Below, piece after piece: positions 31,581 through 39,832 of a DNA stretch of 64,000 bases (positions within the stretch are counted from its first letter, which is position 1; each line of letters begins with the position of its first letter). Origin of the DNA: Flavimobilis massiliensis. GTDB taxonomy: Bacteria > Actinomycetota > Actinomycetes > Actinomycetales > Cellulomonadaceae. The notes beneath the pieces are model-generated. The model was not told the origin of the DNA. It worked only from the letters and a program-made list of their open reading frames with translations, and ran no database searches. A program made the translations under genes and the position numbers. The stretch lies in contig NZ_LT964979.1 of assembly GCF_900240335.1 (NCBI RefSeq), forward strand, positions 930,001 to 994,000, written 5' to 3'.

Positions 31581-32485
31581 GCGACCACCTCCGAGGGGTC
31601 GAGCTTGACGAGGGTTCCGTTGCCCGCGTCCGTGAACGTCTCGAGGAGCACCGAGTGCGCGACGCGCCCGTCGATGACCGTCGCGCGCGACACCCCGCCC
31701 TCGACCGCACGCAGGCATGCTTCCATCTTCGGGATCATGCCGCTCGCGAGCGACGGCAGGAGCTCCCGCAGCTCGGTCGACGTGATCTCGGCGACGAGCG
31801 AGTCGCGGTCCGGCCACGACGTGTAGAGACCCTCGACGTCCGTGAGGACGATGAGCTTGCGCGCACCGAGCGCGACCGCGAGGGCCGCCGCAGCCGTGTC
31901 AGCGTTGATGTTGAGGACCTGCGTCGGGTCCGTGACGTCGGGAGCGATCGTCGAGACGACGGGGATCCGCCCCGCGTCGAGCAGGTCCTGGACCGCCTGC
32001 GGGTTGACCGCGACGACGTCACCGACGAGGCCGACGTCGACCTGGTCGCCCTCGACCGTCGCCGTGCGACGCGCCGCCTGCAGTAGCGCGCCGTCCTCGC
32101 CCGAGAGCCCGACCGCGTACGGGCCGTGCGCGTTGATGAGGCCGACGAGCTCGCGGGAGACCTGACCCGTGAGCACCATGCGGACGACGTCCATGGCCTC
32201 GGGCGTCGTCACGCGCAGCCCGCCACGGAACTCCGACTCGATGCCGAGCCGGCCGAGCATCGCGGAGATCTGCGGGCCGCCGCCATGGACGACGACGGGG
32301 CGCAGGCCCACCTGACGCAGGAAGACCATGTCCTCGGCGAACGCCGCCTTGAGGGCGTCGTCGACCATCGCGTTGCCGCCGTACTTGACGACGACGAGCG
32401 CGCCGTCGAGGTCGCGCAGCCAGGGCAGCGCCTCGACGAGCACCTCGGCGCGCTGAGCGGGCGTGAGGTCGAGCGGTGCGGTCAC
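31577..32485 (-). CDS. argB: Acetylglutamate kinase
   Basis: 302 residues from GTG 32485 with GAGGAG 9 nt upstream. Amino-acid kinase fold: VVVKYGGNAMVDD, PVVVHGGGPQI and NINADTAAAALA. The GLRVTTPEAMDVVRMVLTG segment is typical of arginine-sensitive hexameric enzymes. It lies 65 bp after argJ. Confidence 0.97.
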   Translation of the reverse strand: MTAPLDLTPAQRAEVLVEALPWLRDLDGALVVVKYGGNAMVDDALKAAFAEDMVFLRQVGLRPVVVHGGGPQISAMLGRLGIESEFRGGLRVTTPEAMDVVRMVLTGQVSRELVGLINAHGPYAVGLSGEDGALLQAARRTATVEGDQVDVGLVGDVVAVNPQAVQDLLDAGRIPVVSTIAPDVTDPTQVLNINADTAAAALAVALGARKLIVLTDVEGLYTSWPDRDSLVAEITSTELRELLPSLASGMIPKMEACLRAVEGGVSRATVIDGRVAHSVLLETFTDAGNGTLVKLDPSEVVA

Positions 32486-32550
32486 GGGAGGGGCTCCTCG
32501 GTGTGGTCGGGCAGGTCGGGGGGCGCGAGCGGGCGCGTTCGGCGGCAGGC

Positions 32551-33720
32551 TCAGGTGGAGTACGCGCTGTTCTCGTGGACGTAGTCGTGCGTGAGGTCGT
32601 TCGTCCACACGGTCGCCTCGGCCGGACCCGCGTGGAGGTCGACGACGACGTGGACCTCGCGGTCCGCAGCGAGGTCGACGAGCGTGCGGTCCTCGCCGAC
32701 GCCACCCGCGCGGCACACCTGGACGCCGTTGATCGAGACGTCGAGCGTCAGTGCGTCGAACGGGGCGACGGACTCCGGGACGGTGCCGACCGCGGCGAGG
32801 ACGCGACCCCAGTTGGGGTCGTTGCCGAAGATCGCAGCCTTGAAGAGGTTCGAGCGCGTGACGGCGCGGGCGACGGCGACGGCCGCGTCCTCGCTCGTCG
32901 CGCCGACGACGCGCACAGAGATGTCGTGGCTCGCCCCCTCGGCGTCAGCGACGAGCTTGCGCGCGAGCTCCGCGCACACCGCGGTGAGCGCCTCGGTGAG
33001 TTCGGCGAGGCTCGCGGCGACGCCCGACGCGCCGCTCGCGAGGAGGACGACCGTGTCGTTCGTCGACATGCAGCCGTCGGAGTCGACGCGGTCGAAGGTC
33101 GTCGCCGTCGCCGCCCGCAGCGCGGCGTCCGCGGTGGCGGCGTCGACGACGGCGTCCGTCGTGATCGTGCAGAGCATCGTCGCGAGGCCCGGGGCGAGCA
33201 TGCCCGCCCCCTTCGCCATGCCCCCGACCGTCCACGCGCCGCCGGCCCCCGTCGTGACGGCCGTCTTCGGCACCGTGTCCGTCGTCATGATCGCGATGGC
33301 CGCGTCGTCGCCGCCGTCGGTTGCCAGGCCCGACGCGGCCGCGTCGGCGCCCGCGAGAAGGACGTCCATGGGCAGGCGCTCGCCGATGAGGCCCGTCGAG
33401 CACACGACGACGTCGCCCGCGGACACGTCGAGCAGGCCCGCGACGTGCTCTGCCGTGCGATGCGTGTCCGCGAAGCCCTCGGGCCCCGTGCACGCGTTGG
33501 CACCGCCCGAGTTGAGGACGACGGCGCGGGCGCGGCCGTCCGCGACGACCTGGCGCGACCACACGACGGGCGCCGCGACGACACGGTTACTCGTGAAGAC
33601 GCCGACCGCGACGTCGAGCGGGCCGTCGTTGACGACGAGGGCGAGGTCCGGCTTACCTGACCCCTTGAGCCCGGCGGTGACGCCGGCGGCACGGAAGCCC
33701 TGGGCGGAGGTGACGCTCAC
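32551..33720 (-). CDS. argJ: Bifunctional glutamate N-acetyltransferase / ornithine acetyltransferase
   Basis: 389 residues from GTG 33720, overlapping the argC stop (GTGA). The self-cleavage site is KGAGMLAPGLATMLC, where cleavage between Ala and Thr gives the nucleophilic Thr of the beta chain; the SNRVVAAPVVWSR and NDPNWGRVLAAVG motifs also fit. It transfers the acetyl group from N-acetylornithine to glutamate, giving the cyclic pathway. The frame extending to 34899 is shadow of argC. Confidence 0.96.
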   Translation of the reverse strand: MSVTSAQGFRAAGVTAGLKGSGKPDLALVVNDGPLDVAVGVFTSNRVVAAPVVWSRQVVADGRARAVVLNSGGANACTGPEGFADTHRTAEHVAGLLDVSAGDVVVCSTGLIGERLPMDVLLAGADAAASGLATDGGDDAAIAIMTTDTVPKTAVTTGAGGAWTVGGMAKGAGMLAPGLATMLCTITTDAVVDAATADAALRAATATTFDRVDSDGCMSTNDTVVLLASGASGVAASLAELTEALTAVCAELARKLVADAEGASHDISVRVVGATSEDAAVAVARAVTRSNLFKAAIFGNDPNWGRVLAAVGTVPESVAPFDALTLDVSINGVQVCRAGGVGEDRTLVDLAADREVHVVVDLHAGPAEATVWTNDLTHDYVHENSAYST

Positions 33721-34766
33721 GGGGCGACTCCCTGGACGGTGAGGCCCAGGGTCTCGGGGAGGCCGAGGGCGAGGTTGATGGACTGGACGGCGGCGCCCGC
33801 GGTGCCCTTGACGAGGTTGTCGATCGCGGTGACGGTGACGACGCGACCCGCGCGGCGGTCGACTGCGACCTGGACGAGCGCGGTGTTCGCGCCGAGCGTC
33901 ATCGCGGTCGACGGCCACGTGCCCTCGGGCAGGTGGTGGACGAACGGTTCGTCCGCGTAGGCGTCCGCCCAGGCCGCGCGGACCTGCGCGTCGGTGAGCG
34001 CAGGGTCGACGAGGCGGGCCGTCGCGGTCGCGAGGATGCCGCGTGCCATCGGCACGAGCGTCGGGGTGAACGAGATCGTCACGTCCGCGGCGCCAGCGGA
34101 GCGCAGGTTCTGCGCGATCTCGGGGATGTGGCGGTGTGTGCCGCCGACCGCGTACGGCGAGGCCGAGCCGAGAGCTTCCGACGCGAGCAGGTGCGTGCGC
34201 AGCGACTTGCCGGCGCCCGAGTAGCCGTTGGCGAGGACCGCGACGAGGTCGGTGGGCTCGACGATGCCCGCGGCGACGCCCGGCTGGAGACCGAGGGTGA
34301 CGGCCGTGACGTTGCAGCCCGGGACGGCGATGCGACGCGCGCCGGCGAGGTGGGTGCGCTGGCGGCCGCCGCCCGCGGTGAGGAGCTCGGGCATGCCGTA
34401 CGGCCACGTGCCCGCGTGCTCCGAGCCGTAGTAGTCCTGCCAGTCCTCGGCCGAGGCGAGGCGATGGTCGGCTCCGAGGTCGACGACGAGCGTCTCTGCG
34501 GGGAGCTGTGCTGCGATCTCGCCCGACGCCCCGTGGGGCAGTGCGAGGACGACGACGTCGTGCCCCGCGAGGGTCGCGGGCGTCGTCGGCTCGAGGATGC
34601 GGTCCGCGAGCGCGCGGACGTGCGGCTGGTGCTGGCCGAGCGGCTGACCCGCCGAGCTGTGGGCGGTGAGCGCGCCGATGCGGGCCTCGGGATGGTCGGC
34701 GAGGAGCCGGAGGACCTCGCCGCCGGCGTATCCGCTGGCGCCGGCGACGGCGACTGAGAACGTCAT
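33717..34766 (-). CDS. argC: N-acetyl-gamma-glutamyl-phosphate reductase
   Basis: 349 residues. N-terminal NADP-binding VAVAGASGYAGGEVLRLL and catalytic Cys in AVPGCNVTAVTL. First gene of argCJBDFRGH. Three in-frame ATGs (34778, 34772, 34766) exist; 34766 is chosen because the -10-like TATGTT ends 7 nt before it and 34778 lies inside that element. The mRNA would then be leaderless. Confidence 0.95.
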   Translation of the reverse strand: MTFSVAVAGASGYAGGEVLRLLADHPEARIGALTAHSSAGQPLGQHQPHVRALADRILEPTTPATLAGHDVVVLALPHGASGEIAAQLPAETLVVDLGADHRLASAEDWQDYYGSEHAGTWPYGMPELLTAGGGRQRTHLAGARRIAVPGCNVTAVTLGLQPGVAAGIVEPTDLVAVLANGYSGAGKSLRTHLLASEALGSASPYAVGGTHRHIPEIAQNLRSAGAADVTISFTPTLVPMARGILATATARLVDPALTDAQVRAAWADAYADEPFVHHLPEGTWPSTAMTLGANTALVQVAVDRRAGRVVTVTAIDNLVKGTAGAAVQSINLALGLPETLGLTVQGVAP

Positions 34767-34767
34767 G

Positions 34768-34801
34768 CGCATCAACATACACGCTTACGCATAAACATGC
34801 A
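34768..34801 (-). promoter_or_regulatory. Tandem ARG boxes and -10 element of the arginine operon
   Basis: Two 14-bp sites, TGCATGTTTATGCG (34788-34801) and TGTATGTTGATGCG (34768-34781), are 12/14 identical and 20 bp apart. Each is a TGCAT-n4-ATGCA-like dyad, the ArgR half-site pattern, and about two helical turns is the usual spacing of paired ARG boxes. TATGTT (34774-34779) is the likely -10. Repressor bound here would cover the whole promoter and the start codon. Confidence 0.75.
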
Positions 34802-34833
34802 CCGGCTGTCCGCGTGTCGCGGACAGCCGGTGC
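34799..34833 (-). terminator. dps terminator
   Basis: Perfect 16-bp stem (GCACCGGCTGTCCGCG, 34799-34814, with 34818-34833) and 3-nt loop, 23 nt after the dps stop; its 3' base overlaps the upstream ARG box, so terminator and arginine promoter abut. Confidence 0.88.
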
Positions 34834-34856
34834 ACCGAGGGAATCAACCGAGGGAA

Positions 34857-35426
34857 TCAGAGGTGACGCGGCGTCCGCTTCTCGGCGCTCACGAACCATG
34901 CGTACTGCTCGAGCTGCTCGAGGACCCCGTGGAGGATGTCCGCGCTCGTCGGATCCTCCTCGTCGACATCGTCGTGCACCCGACGCACCGTCGACGTCGT
35001 CGCCTCGATCGCCGCCGTCACAAGATCGACGGCGTCCGACGTGCTCACCTCACCGCCCGGAAGCTCAGGGAGCGTCGTCGTCGCAGCCACCACGTCCGAC
35101 CGGCCGTCCGGAACCGCGTGGAGGGCCCGCATCCGCTCCGCAACGGTGTCGCTCGCCTCCCGCGCGACCTCGACAATCTCGTCGAGGACCAAGTGCATGT
35201 CACGGAAGTTGGCACCCACGACGTTCCAGTGCACCTGCTTGCCCTGGAGGCTCAGCTCGACGAGGTCGACGAACACCTCCTGCAGATGGCCCGTGAGCTT
35301 CTCCGAGGCCCGGAACCCGGCCTCCGCGTTCTCGCGGCGCGTCCGGCGCGGCCCCGCGTCGGCCGCACCCTTCACCGTGGCCGCAGCAGCCTTCTTCGTC
35401 GCCGGCTTCTTGTTCGTCGTCGCCAT
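34857..35426 (-). CDS. dps: Dps-family ferritin-like DNA protection protein
   Basis: 189 residues from ATG 35426 with AAGGAGGAGGC upstream. The Dps core shows the ferroxidase ligands in KQVHWNVVGANFRDMHLVLDE (His, then Asp and Glu across the dimer). The first about 30 residues are Lys/Ala/Thr rich, a basic tail like that used for DNA binding by mycobacterial Dps. It stores iron and shields DNA from peroxide. Single-gene unit with own promoter and terminator. Confidence 0.94.
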   Translation of the reverse strand: MATTNKKPATKKAAAATVKGAADAGPRRTRRENAEAGFRASEKLTGHLQEVFVDLVELSLQGKQVHWNVVGANFRDMHLVLDEIVEVAREASDTVAERMRALHAVPDGRSDVVAATTTLPELPGGEVSTSDAVDLVTAAIEATTSTVRRVHDDVDEEDPTSADILHGVLEQLEQYAWFVSAEKRTPRHL

Positions 35427-35520
35427 GCCTCCTCCTTCGTCCGTCGTCGAGATGAGTGAGCGCGGCCGCCCCCGCCCCGCTGTCCGGGGAGATCCGGCGC
35501 TGCCGCACCCGTCCCTCCCG

Positions 35521-35549
35521 ACGCTAGGCCTGCGGGATGAGCCCGGCAA
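35521..35549 (-). promoter_or_regulatory. dps promoter
   Basis: Minus-strand TTGCCG (35544-35549) and TAGCGT (35521-35526), 17-bp spacer; transcription would start near 35514, leaving a leader of about 88 nt. A 6-bp hairpin (GCCCGG/CCGGGC, 35541-35555) overlaps and may end the upstream ABC operon. Confidence 0.6.
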
Positions 35550-35593
35550 CCGGGCCGACCCCGCACCGCCCCATCCGCGTGCGCGCAGCGTGG

Positions 35594-36367
35594 TCACAGC
35601 GCAGCGAGCACCGTCCTCCGCGCGCTCCCCTCACCGAGCTCGGCGACGTCGACGACGGCCGACACCCCCGCAGGAGACCCGCCGAGCACGACGATCCGGT
35701 CCGCGAGCGTGAGCGCCTCCTCGACGTCGTGCGTGACAAGCACGACGGCCCGCGTCGGACCGAGCCCTCCTGTGCGCCGCTCCACGTCGAGCCACGCGCC
35801 CGTGCGGCGACGCGTGAGCGCGTCGAGCGCGCCGAACGGCTCGTCGAGCAGGAGCAGACGACGCCCCGCGAGCACCGTCCGGGCGACGGCGACCCGCTGC
35901 CGCATGCCGCCCGAGAGCTCGTGCGGCCACGCCCGCGACGACCCGCCGAGGCCGAAGCGCACGAGCAGCGCCGTCGCGGCCTCCCGCCGCTCGCGGCGCG
36001 GCAGGCCGCGCACCTCGCCGCCGAGAACGACGTTGCCGAGTGCACGACGCCACGGCAGCAGCGCGTCGTGCTGCGGCATCCACGCGACGTCCCTCCGCCC
36101 CGCGTCCCACGGGACCCGGACCTCCTCCGCGACGACACGTGCAGCACGCGGCTCGAGGCCCGCGAGCACCCGCAGGAGCGTCGACTTGCCGCAGCCCGAC
36201 GCACCGAGGACCGCGACGAGCTCGCCGTCGTCCACGGTGAGGTCGACACCGCGGAGCACGTCGCGACCTCCGAACGCCACCGTGAGCCCGCGGACCTCGA
36301 CGAGCGGCGCACCCGCACCACCCGCCGCCCCGGCACGCGCCGGGCGGACGTCAGTCGAGGAGCTCAT
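35594..36367 (-). CDS. ABC transporter ATPase for a thiamine precursor (ThiZ-like)
   Basis: 257 residues. Walker A GASGCGKSTLL, Q-loop MPQHDALLPWRR, signature LSGGMRQRVAVAR, Walker B LLLLDEPFGALDALT and switch VTHDVEEAL. This is the nitrate/taurine/FAMP-type importer subfamily. ATG 36367 overlaps the end of the binding-protein gene by 17 bp, with GGA about 7 nt upstream. Last gene of the TPP-riboswitch operon. It energises uptake through the permease encoded at 37404. Confidence 0.92.
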   Translation of the reverse strand: MSSSTDVRPARAGAAGGAGAPLVEVRGLTVAFGGRDVLRGVDLTVDDGELVAVLGASGCGKSTLLRVLAGLEPRAARVVAEEVRVPWDAGRRDVAWMPQHDALLPWRRALGNVVLGGEVRGLPRRERREAATALLVRFGLGGSSRAWPHELSGGMRQRVAVARTVLAGRRLLLLDEPFGALDALTRRRTGAWLDVERRTGGLGPTRAVVLVTHDVEEALTLADRIVVLGGSPAGVSAVVDVAELGEGSARRTVLAAL

Positions 36368-37364
36368 CGGTCCACGCCGCGTCCGTGTCGAACCCGTCCG
36401 CGACGAGGTCGTGGTCCTCGAGGAACGCGACGAACGCGTCCCACGTCGCCTTCTCCTGACGGCCCCACTCCTCCGCGGACGGCGCGAAGTGCTCCGCGAG
36501 GTAGCGGGCGCTCGGCTCGACGAGCGCCCGGTCGAGCTCGGGCGCCCGCGCGAGCAGCGCGTCCGCCGCCGCCTGCGGGTCGGCCATCGACGCCCGGTAG
36601 CCGCGGGCGAGCACGTCGAGCGTGTCGTCAAGCAGGGCCCGGTCCGTCGTGAGCCGCGCACCCTGCACCGCGAGGAGCGGCGTGTACCAGTCGGGAATGC
36701 AGCTCGTGTGCTCGGCGAACGGGATCGTCGTGACGTCGAGACCGTCGACCTCACGCATGCGGATCGTGTCCCACGCGTCGAACACCCACGTCGTGTCGTA
36801 GAAGTCCTGCTCGAGGTCCGAGCGCGCGTCGTTGCTCACCATGGGGACACGCTCGACCTTGCCGGGGTCGCCGCCGTCGCAGCGCACGAGCTCGTCGATG
36901 AGCGCGTTCTCGAGCTGGCCGCCGTAGCCGCCGTACCGCTTGCCCTCGAGGTCCTTGGGCCGCGTGATGCCGTCGGAGCCGAGCGCGAGCAGGCTCGACG
37001 TGTTCGAGCGGATGACGGTCGCAACCGCGACAACGTCCGCGCCCTTCTCGCGGGCCGGGACGAGCGCCTCCGCGACGGAGAAGACGATGTCGGCGTTGCC
37101 CGTCGCCACGAGCTGGAGGCCCGAGGCCTCCCCCGGCTCGACGATCTGCGGGTCGAGACCCTTCTCGGCGAACCAGCCGTTCTCGAGCGCGAGGTAGAGG
37201 CCGAGGTGGTTGGTGTTGGGCGTCCAGTCGAGGACGATGCGCACCGGTCGCAGTCCCGCGTCGTGGTCGGCGCGCGCGTCGGTCGCGCAGCCGGCGGGCA
37301 CCGCGAGCGCGAGGGCTGCGAGGGCGGCCGCAAGGGTGCGGCGCACAGGGTTCGTCGTGGTCAT
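36351..37364 (-). CDS. Substrate-binding lipoprotein, NMT1/THI5-like (ThiY-like)
   Basis: 337 residues from ATG 37364 with AGGAGAACCAC upstream. Lipoprotein signal: basic N-terminus, hydrophobic stretch, lipobox VPAGC (Cys about 26). The mature part starts with VRIVLDWTPNTNHLGLYLA, the NMT1/THI5-like pyrimidine-binding signature, and contains VFSVAEALVPA and GKRYGGYGG. Family members bind formylaminopyrimidine or hydroxymethylpyrimidine, precursors of thiamine. The TPP riboswitch ahead of the operon supports that substrate class; exact ligand not proven. Confidence 0.93.
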   Translation of the reverse strand: MTTTNPVRRTLAAALAALALAVPAGCATDARADHDAGLRPVRIVLDWTPNTNHLGLYLALENGWFAEKGLDPQIVEPGEASGLQLVATGNADIVFSVAEALVPAREKGADVVAVATVIRSNTSSLLALGSDGITRPKDLEGKRYGGYGGQLENALIDELVRCDGGDPGKVERVPMVSNDARSDLEQDFYDTTWVFDAWDTIRMREVDGLDVTTIPFAEHTSCIPDWYTPLLAVQGARLTTDRALLDDTLDVLARGYRASMADPQAAADALLARAPELDRALVEPSARYLAEHFAPSAEEWGRQEKATWDAFVAFLEDHDLVADGFDTDAAWTDELLD

Positions 37365-37403
37365 GTGGTTCTCCTGGTGGGGTCGGTGGGGTTGGTCGGC
37401 GCC

Positions 37404-38162
37404 TCAGCGCCGCTGCCACGGCAGCGCGCCGCGGCACACGAGGTCGACGACGACGTAGACGAGCGCCGTGAGGACCGAGACCGCGGCGATCGCGACGAGC
37501 ACGAGCTCGACGTCGTAGGACTTGCGGGCACGCTGGACGACGACGCCGAGCCCACTCGACGCCGCGAGGTACTCCGCGACGACGGCCGCGCCGATCGCGT
37601 ACGTCGCCGCGACCCGCAGACCTGCGAGCGCGCCGGGCAGGGCCGCAGGGACGCGGACGACGACGAGCGTGCGCAGGCGCCCGCCGCCGAGCCCGCGGAC
37701 CATGTCCGCGAGCGCACCGTCGGCCTCGCGCATCGCTGCCGTCGCCGAGACGAGCACGGGGAAGAACACCGTGAGCGCGACGACGACGACCTTGGGTGCG
37801 AGGCCGAAGCCCATCCACAGGACGAGCAGCGGCGCGAGGACGATCGACGGGATCGTCTGCGTGACGGTGACGAGGGGGCCGACGGCGCGCGACAGCCACG
37901 TCGACGCGGCCGTCGCGACCGCGAGGAGGCCACCCGCGGCGACGCCGACGAGGAGGCCCAGGCCGGCCTCCGTGAGGGTCGTCGCCACGTGCGGGACGAG
38001 CGTCGGCGCGGCCTCGACGGCGCGCGTGGCGACGTCGGACGGCGCGGGCAGGACGAACGCGGGCAGCACGCCCGAGCGCGCCGCGCGCTCCCACACGAGC
38101 AGGAGCGCGGCGGCGAGCAGGGCGGGCGGCCACACGGCGTGGAAGGCCGCCCGTGCCCTCAC
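37404..38162 (-). CDS. ABC transporter permease for a thiamine precursor (ThiX-like)
   Basis: 252 residues with six hydrophobic helices and the BPD_transp_1 cytoplasmic loop EADGALADMVRGLGGGRLRT (EAA motif). GTG 38162 overlaps the preceding stop by 4 nt. The TQTIPSIVLAPLLVLWMGFG segment is typical of the SsuC/ThiX permease group. Longer upstream frame to 38555 reads through the thiamine-binding gene and is shadow. Confidence 0.92.
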   Translation of the reverse strand: MRARAAFHAVWPPALLAAALLLVWERAARSGVLPAFVLPAPSDVATRAVEAAPTLVPHVATTLTEAGLGLLVGVAAGGLLAVATAASTWLSRAVGPLVTVTQTIPSIVLAPLLVLWMGFGLAPKVVVVALTVFFPVLVSATAAMREADGALADMVRGLGGGRLRTLVVVRVPAALPGALAGLRVAATYAIGAAVVAEYLAASSGLGVVVQRARKSYDVELVLVAIAAVSVLTALVYVVVDLVCRGALPWQRR

Positions 38163-38452
38163 GGGCGGTGCTTCGTCACGAGGTCGGCGATGCGCGGGCC
38201 ACGGTCGCCCGCGGCGCCCGCGACCTTGATGTGGCTGATGACGCTCGCAGCGCCGTCGGCGAGGACGGCCTCGTGCGCGGCGCGCAGGACGGACCAGATC
38301 TCGTCGGGCGTGCCTTCGAGCGTCGTGCCCATGGCGACGACCTCGCTCACGAGGCCGGACGCCTTGATGACCGCGATCGCGGCGTCGACGTGGGGGTAGG
38401 GGACGGCGGTCGGGTCCGCGGGGCGGGGTGCGACCTGGATCTCGGCGATCAT
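38159..38452 (-). CDS. MTH1187/YkoF-family thiamine-binding protein
   Basis: 97 residues from ATG 38452 with GAGGAG 5 nt upstream. The sequence MIAEIQVAPRP, then YPHVDAAIAVIKASGL and a central MGTTLEGTPDEIWSVL matches the small ferredoxin-like thiamine-binding family (MTH1187, and the domain of B. subtilis YkoF). It is the first gene behind the TPP riboswitch and is coupled to the permease. Probably a cytosolic thiamine or precursor chaperone or sensor; role not established. Confidence 0.9.
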   Translation of the reverse strand: MIAEIQVAPRPADPTAVPYPHVDAAIAVIKASGLVSEVVAMGTTLEGTPDEIWSVLRAAHEAVLADGAASVISHIKVAGAAGDRGPRIADLVTKHRP

Positions 38453-38589
38453 GGGGACTCCTCGGTTCGAGGGTCGTGCCGCGGGAGGTGCGCGTACGCG
38501 CACGAACGACCCGGCGCGTGGCGTCCGGGGGCGTGCGTCGCCCCGGGGCGCGCACGGCAAGGATCGGGGCACCGCTGAGGGCGACCCCA

Positions 38590-38690
38590 CGCTCCCTCCG
38601 CTGGCATGACCCAGTTCAGGTTCGCGGGTCGGCGGCTCGGGCACGTGGCCCATCCGCCCTCTCAGCTCGGTGTACCGAGCTCCCCGGCGT
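38590..38690 (-). ncRNA. TPP riboswitch (THI element)
   Basis: Read on the minus strand, the conserved aptamer segments appear in order: GGGGAGCTCGGT, CTGAGAGG, CGGATGGGCC..., CCGACCC and ACCTGAACTGGGTCATGCC followed by AGCGGAGGGA. These are the P2/J3-2 and P4/P5 thiamine-pyrophosphate-binding elements. The 137 nt between aptamer and the first start hold strong GC hairpins, including the 16-nt self-complementary GTGCGCGTACGCGCAC (38488-38503), as candidate expression platform; whether control is on transcription or translation I cannot tell. Confidence 0.93.
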
Positions 38691-38814
38691 GTGACGTCCT
38701 CACGGTATCCGGACATGGGACGAACCGCCGTTCGACGGCGCAGCCGTCCCACCTGTCGGTCATCCCGCGGACGCGTTGCTCGCCGCCCGGGGCCGACGGT
38801 GGTTGGGTGGACGG

Positions 38815-39810
38815 GTGAGAGCGATCCAGGCAGCACGCCCCGGCGGTCCCGACGTCCTCGAGGTCGTCGACCTCCCCGCCCCTGTCCCCGGACCGGGCGA
38901 GGTCCTTGTCGACGTCGCCGTCGCCGGCGTGAACTTCATCGACACCTACCGGCGCGGCGGCGTCTACCCGCAGTCGTTCCCCCACGTCCCCGGTGTCGAG
39001 GGCGCAGGAGTCGTGCGCGCGCTCGGCGACGACGTCGCGGGCGTCGCGGTCGGCGACAGGGTCGCGTGGTTCGACGCCCCCGGCTCGTACGCCGAGCAGG
39101 TCGTCGTCCCGGCCGACCGCACGCTCGCGGTGCCCGACGGCATCGACCTGCCGACCGCTGCGGCGCTCGCCCTCCAGGGGCTCACCGCGCACTACCTCGT
39201 CGACTCGAGCTTTCCCGTCGGCCCAGGACACGACGTCCTCGTCCACGCCGGTGCGGGCGGCGTCGGCCTGCTCCTCACCCAACTCGCGGTCGCGCGGGGC
39301 GGCCGCGTCGTCTCGACCGTCTCCTCTGACGCGAAGGCCGCGCTCGCGCGCGACGCCGGAGCAGCCGAGGCCCTCCGCTACGACCTCCTCGACGACCTCA
39401 CGACCGAGCTCCCGAGCCTCGTGCGCGACCTCGTGCCCGAGGGCGTCGCCGCCGTCTACGACGGCGTCGGGCGGACGACGTTCGACGCCTCGCTCGCCTG
39501 TCTCGCCGTGCGCGGCACCCTCGTGCTCTTCGGCGGGTCCTCCGGTCAGGTCCCGCCGTTCGACCTCCAACGTCTCAACACGGGCGGTTCGCTGTTCGTC
39601 ACGCGGCCGACGCTCGCGCACCACGTGCGCACGCGCGGCGAGCTGCTCGAGAGGTCCGACGAGCTCTTCCGCCTCGCACGCATCGGTGCGTTGCGCGCCC
39701 GCATCGGTCTCACCGTGCCGCTCGAGGACGCCGCATCCGCGCACGCGGCGCTCGAGGGTCGGCGCACGACCGGCAAGGTACTGCTCGAGGTGAGGCCGGA
39801 CCTCGCGTGA
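38815..39810 (+). CDS. NADPH:quinone oxidoreductase, zeta-crystallin type
   Basis: 331 residues from GTG 38815. Medium-chain dehydrogenase/reductase without zinc ligands: N-terminal GroES-like FIDTYRRGGVYPQSFPHVPG, NADPH-binding VHAGAGGVGLLLTQLAV, and GRTTFDASLACL. It reduces quinones or enals with NADPH. It is divergent from the thiamine operon; no strong ribosome binding site is seen, so the start is the least secure point. Annotated upstream starts would run into the divergent regulatory region. Confidence 0.9.
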   Translation: MRAIQAARPGGPDVLEVVDLPAPVPGPGEVLVDVAVAGVNFIDTYRRGGVYPQSFPHVPGVEGAGVVRALGDDVAGVAVGDRVAWFDAPGSYAEQVVVPADRTLAVPDGIDLPTAAALALQGLTAHYLVDSSFPVGPGHDVLVHAGAGGVGLLLTQLAVARGGRVVSTVSSDAKAALARDAGAAEALRYDLLDDLTTELPSLVRDLVPEGVAAVYDGVGRTTFDASLACLAVRGTLVLFGGSSGQVPPFDLQRLNTGGSLFVTRPTLAHHVRTRGELLERSDELFRLARIGALRARIGLTVPLEDAASAHAALEGRRTTGKVLLEVRPDLA

Positions 39811-39820
39811 GTACGGTGAC

Positions 39821-39826
39821 TACGTT
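39821..39826 (+). promoter_or_regulatory. -10 element (TACGTT) of the MazG-like gene
   Basis: TACGTT ends 6 nt before the ATG at 39833, the geometry of a leaderless transcript. Confidence 0.5.
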
Positions 39827-39832
39827 GACTCC

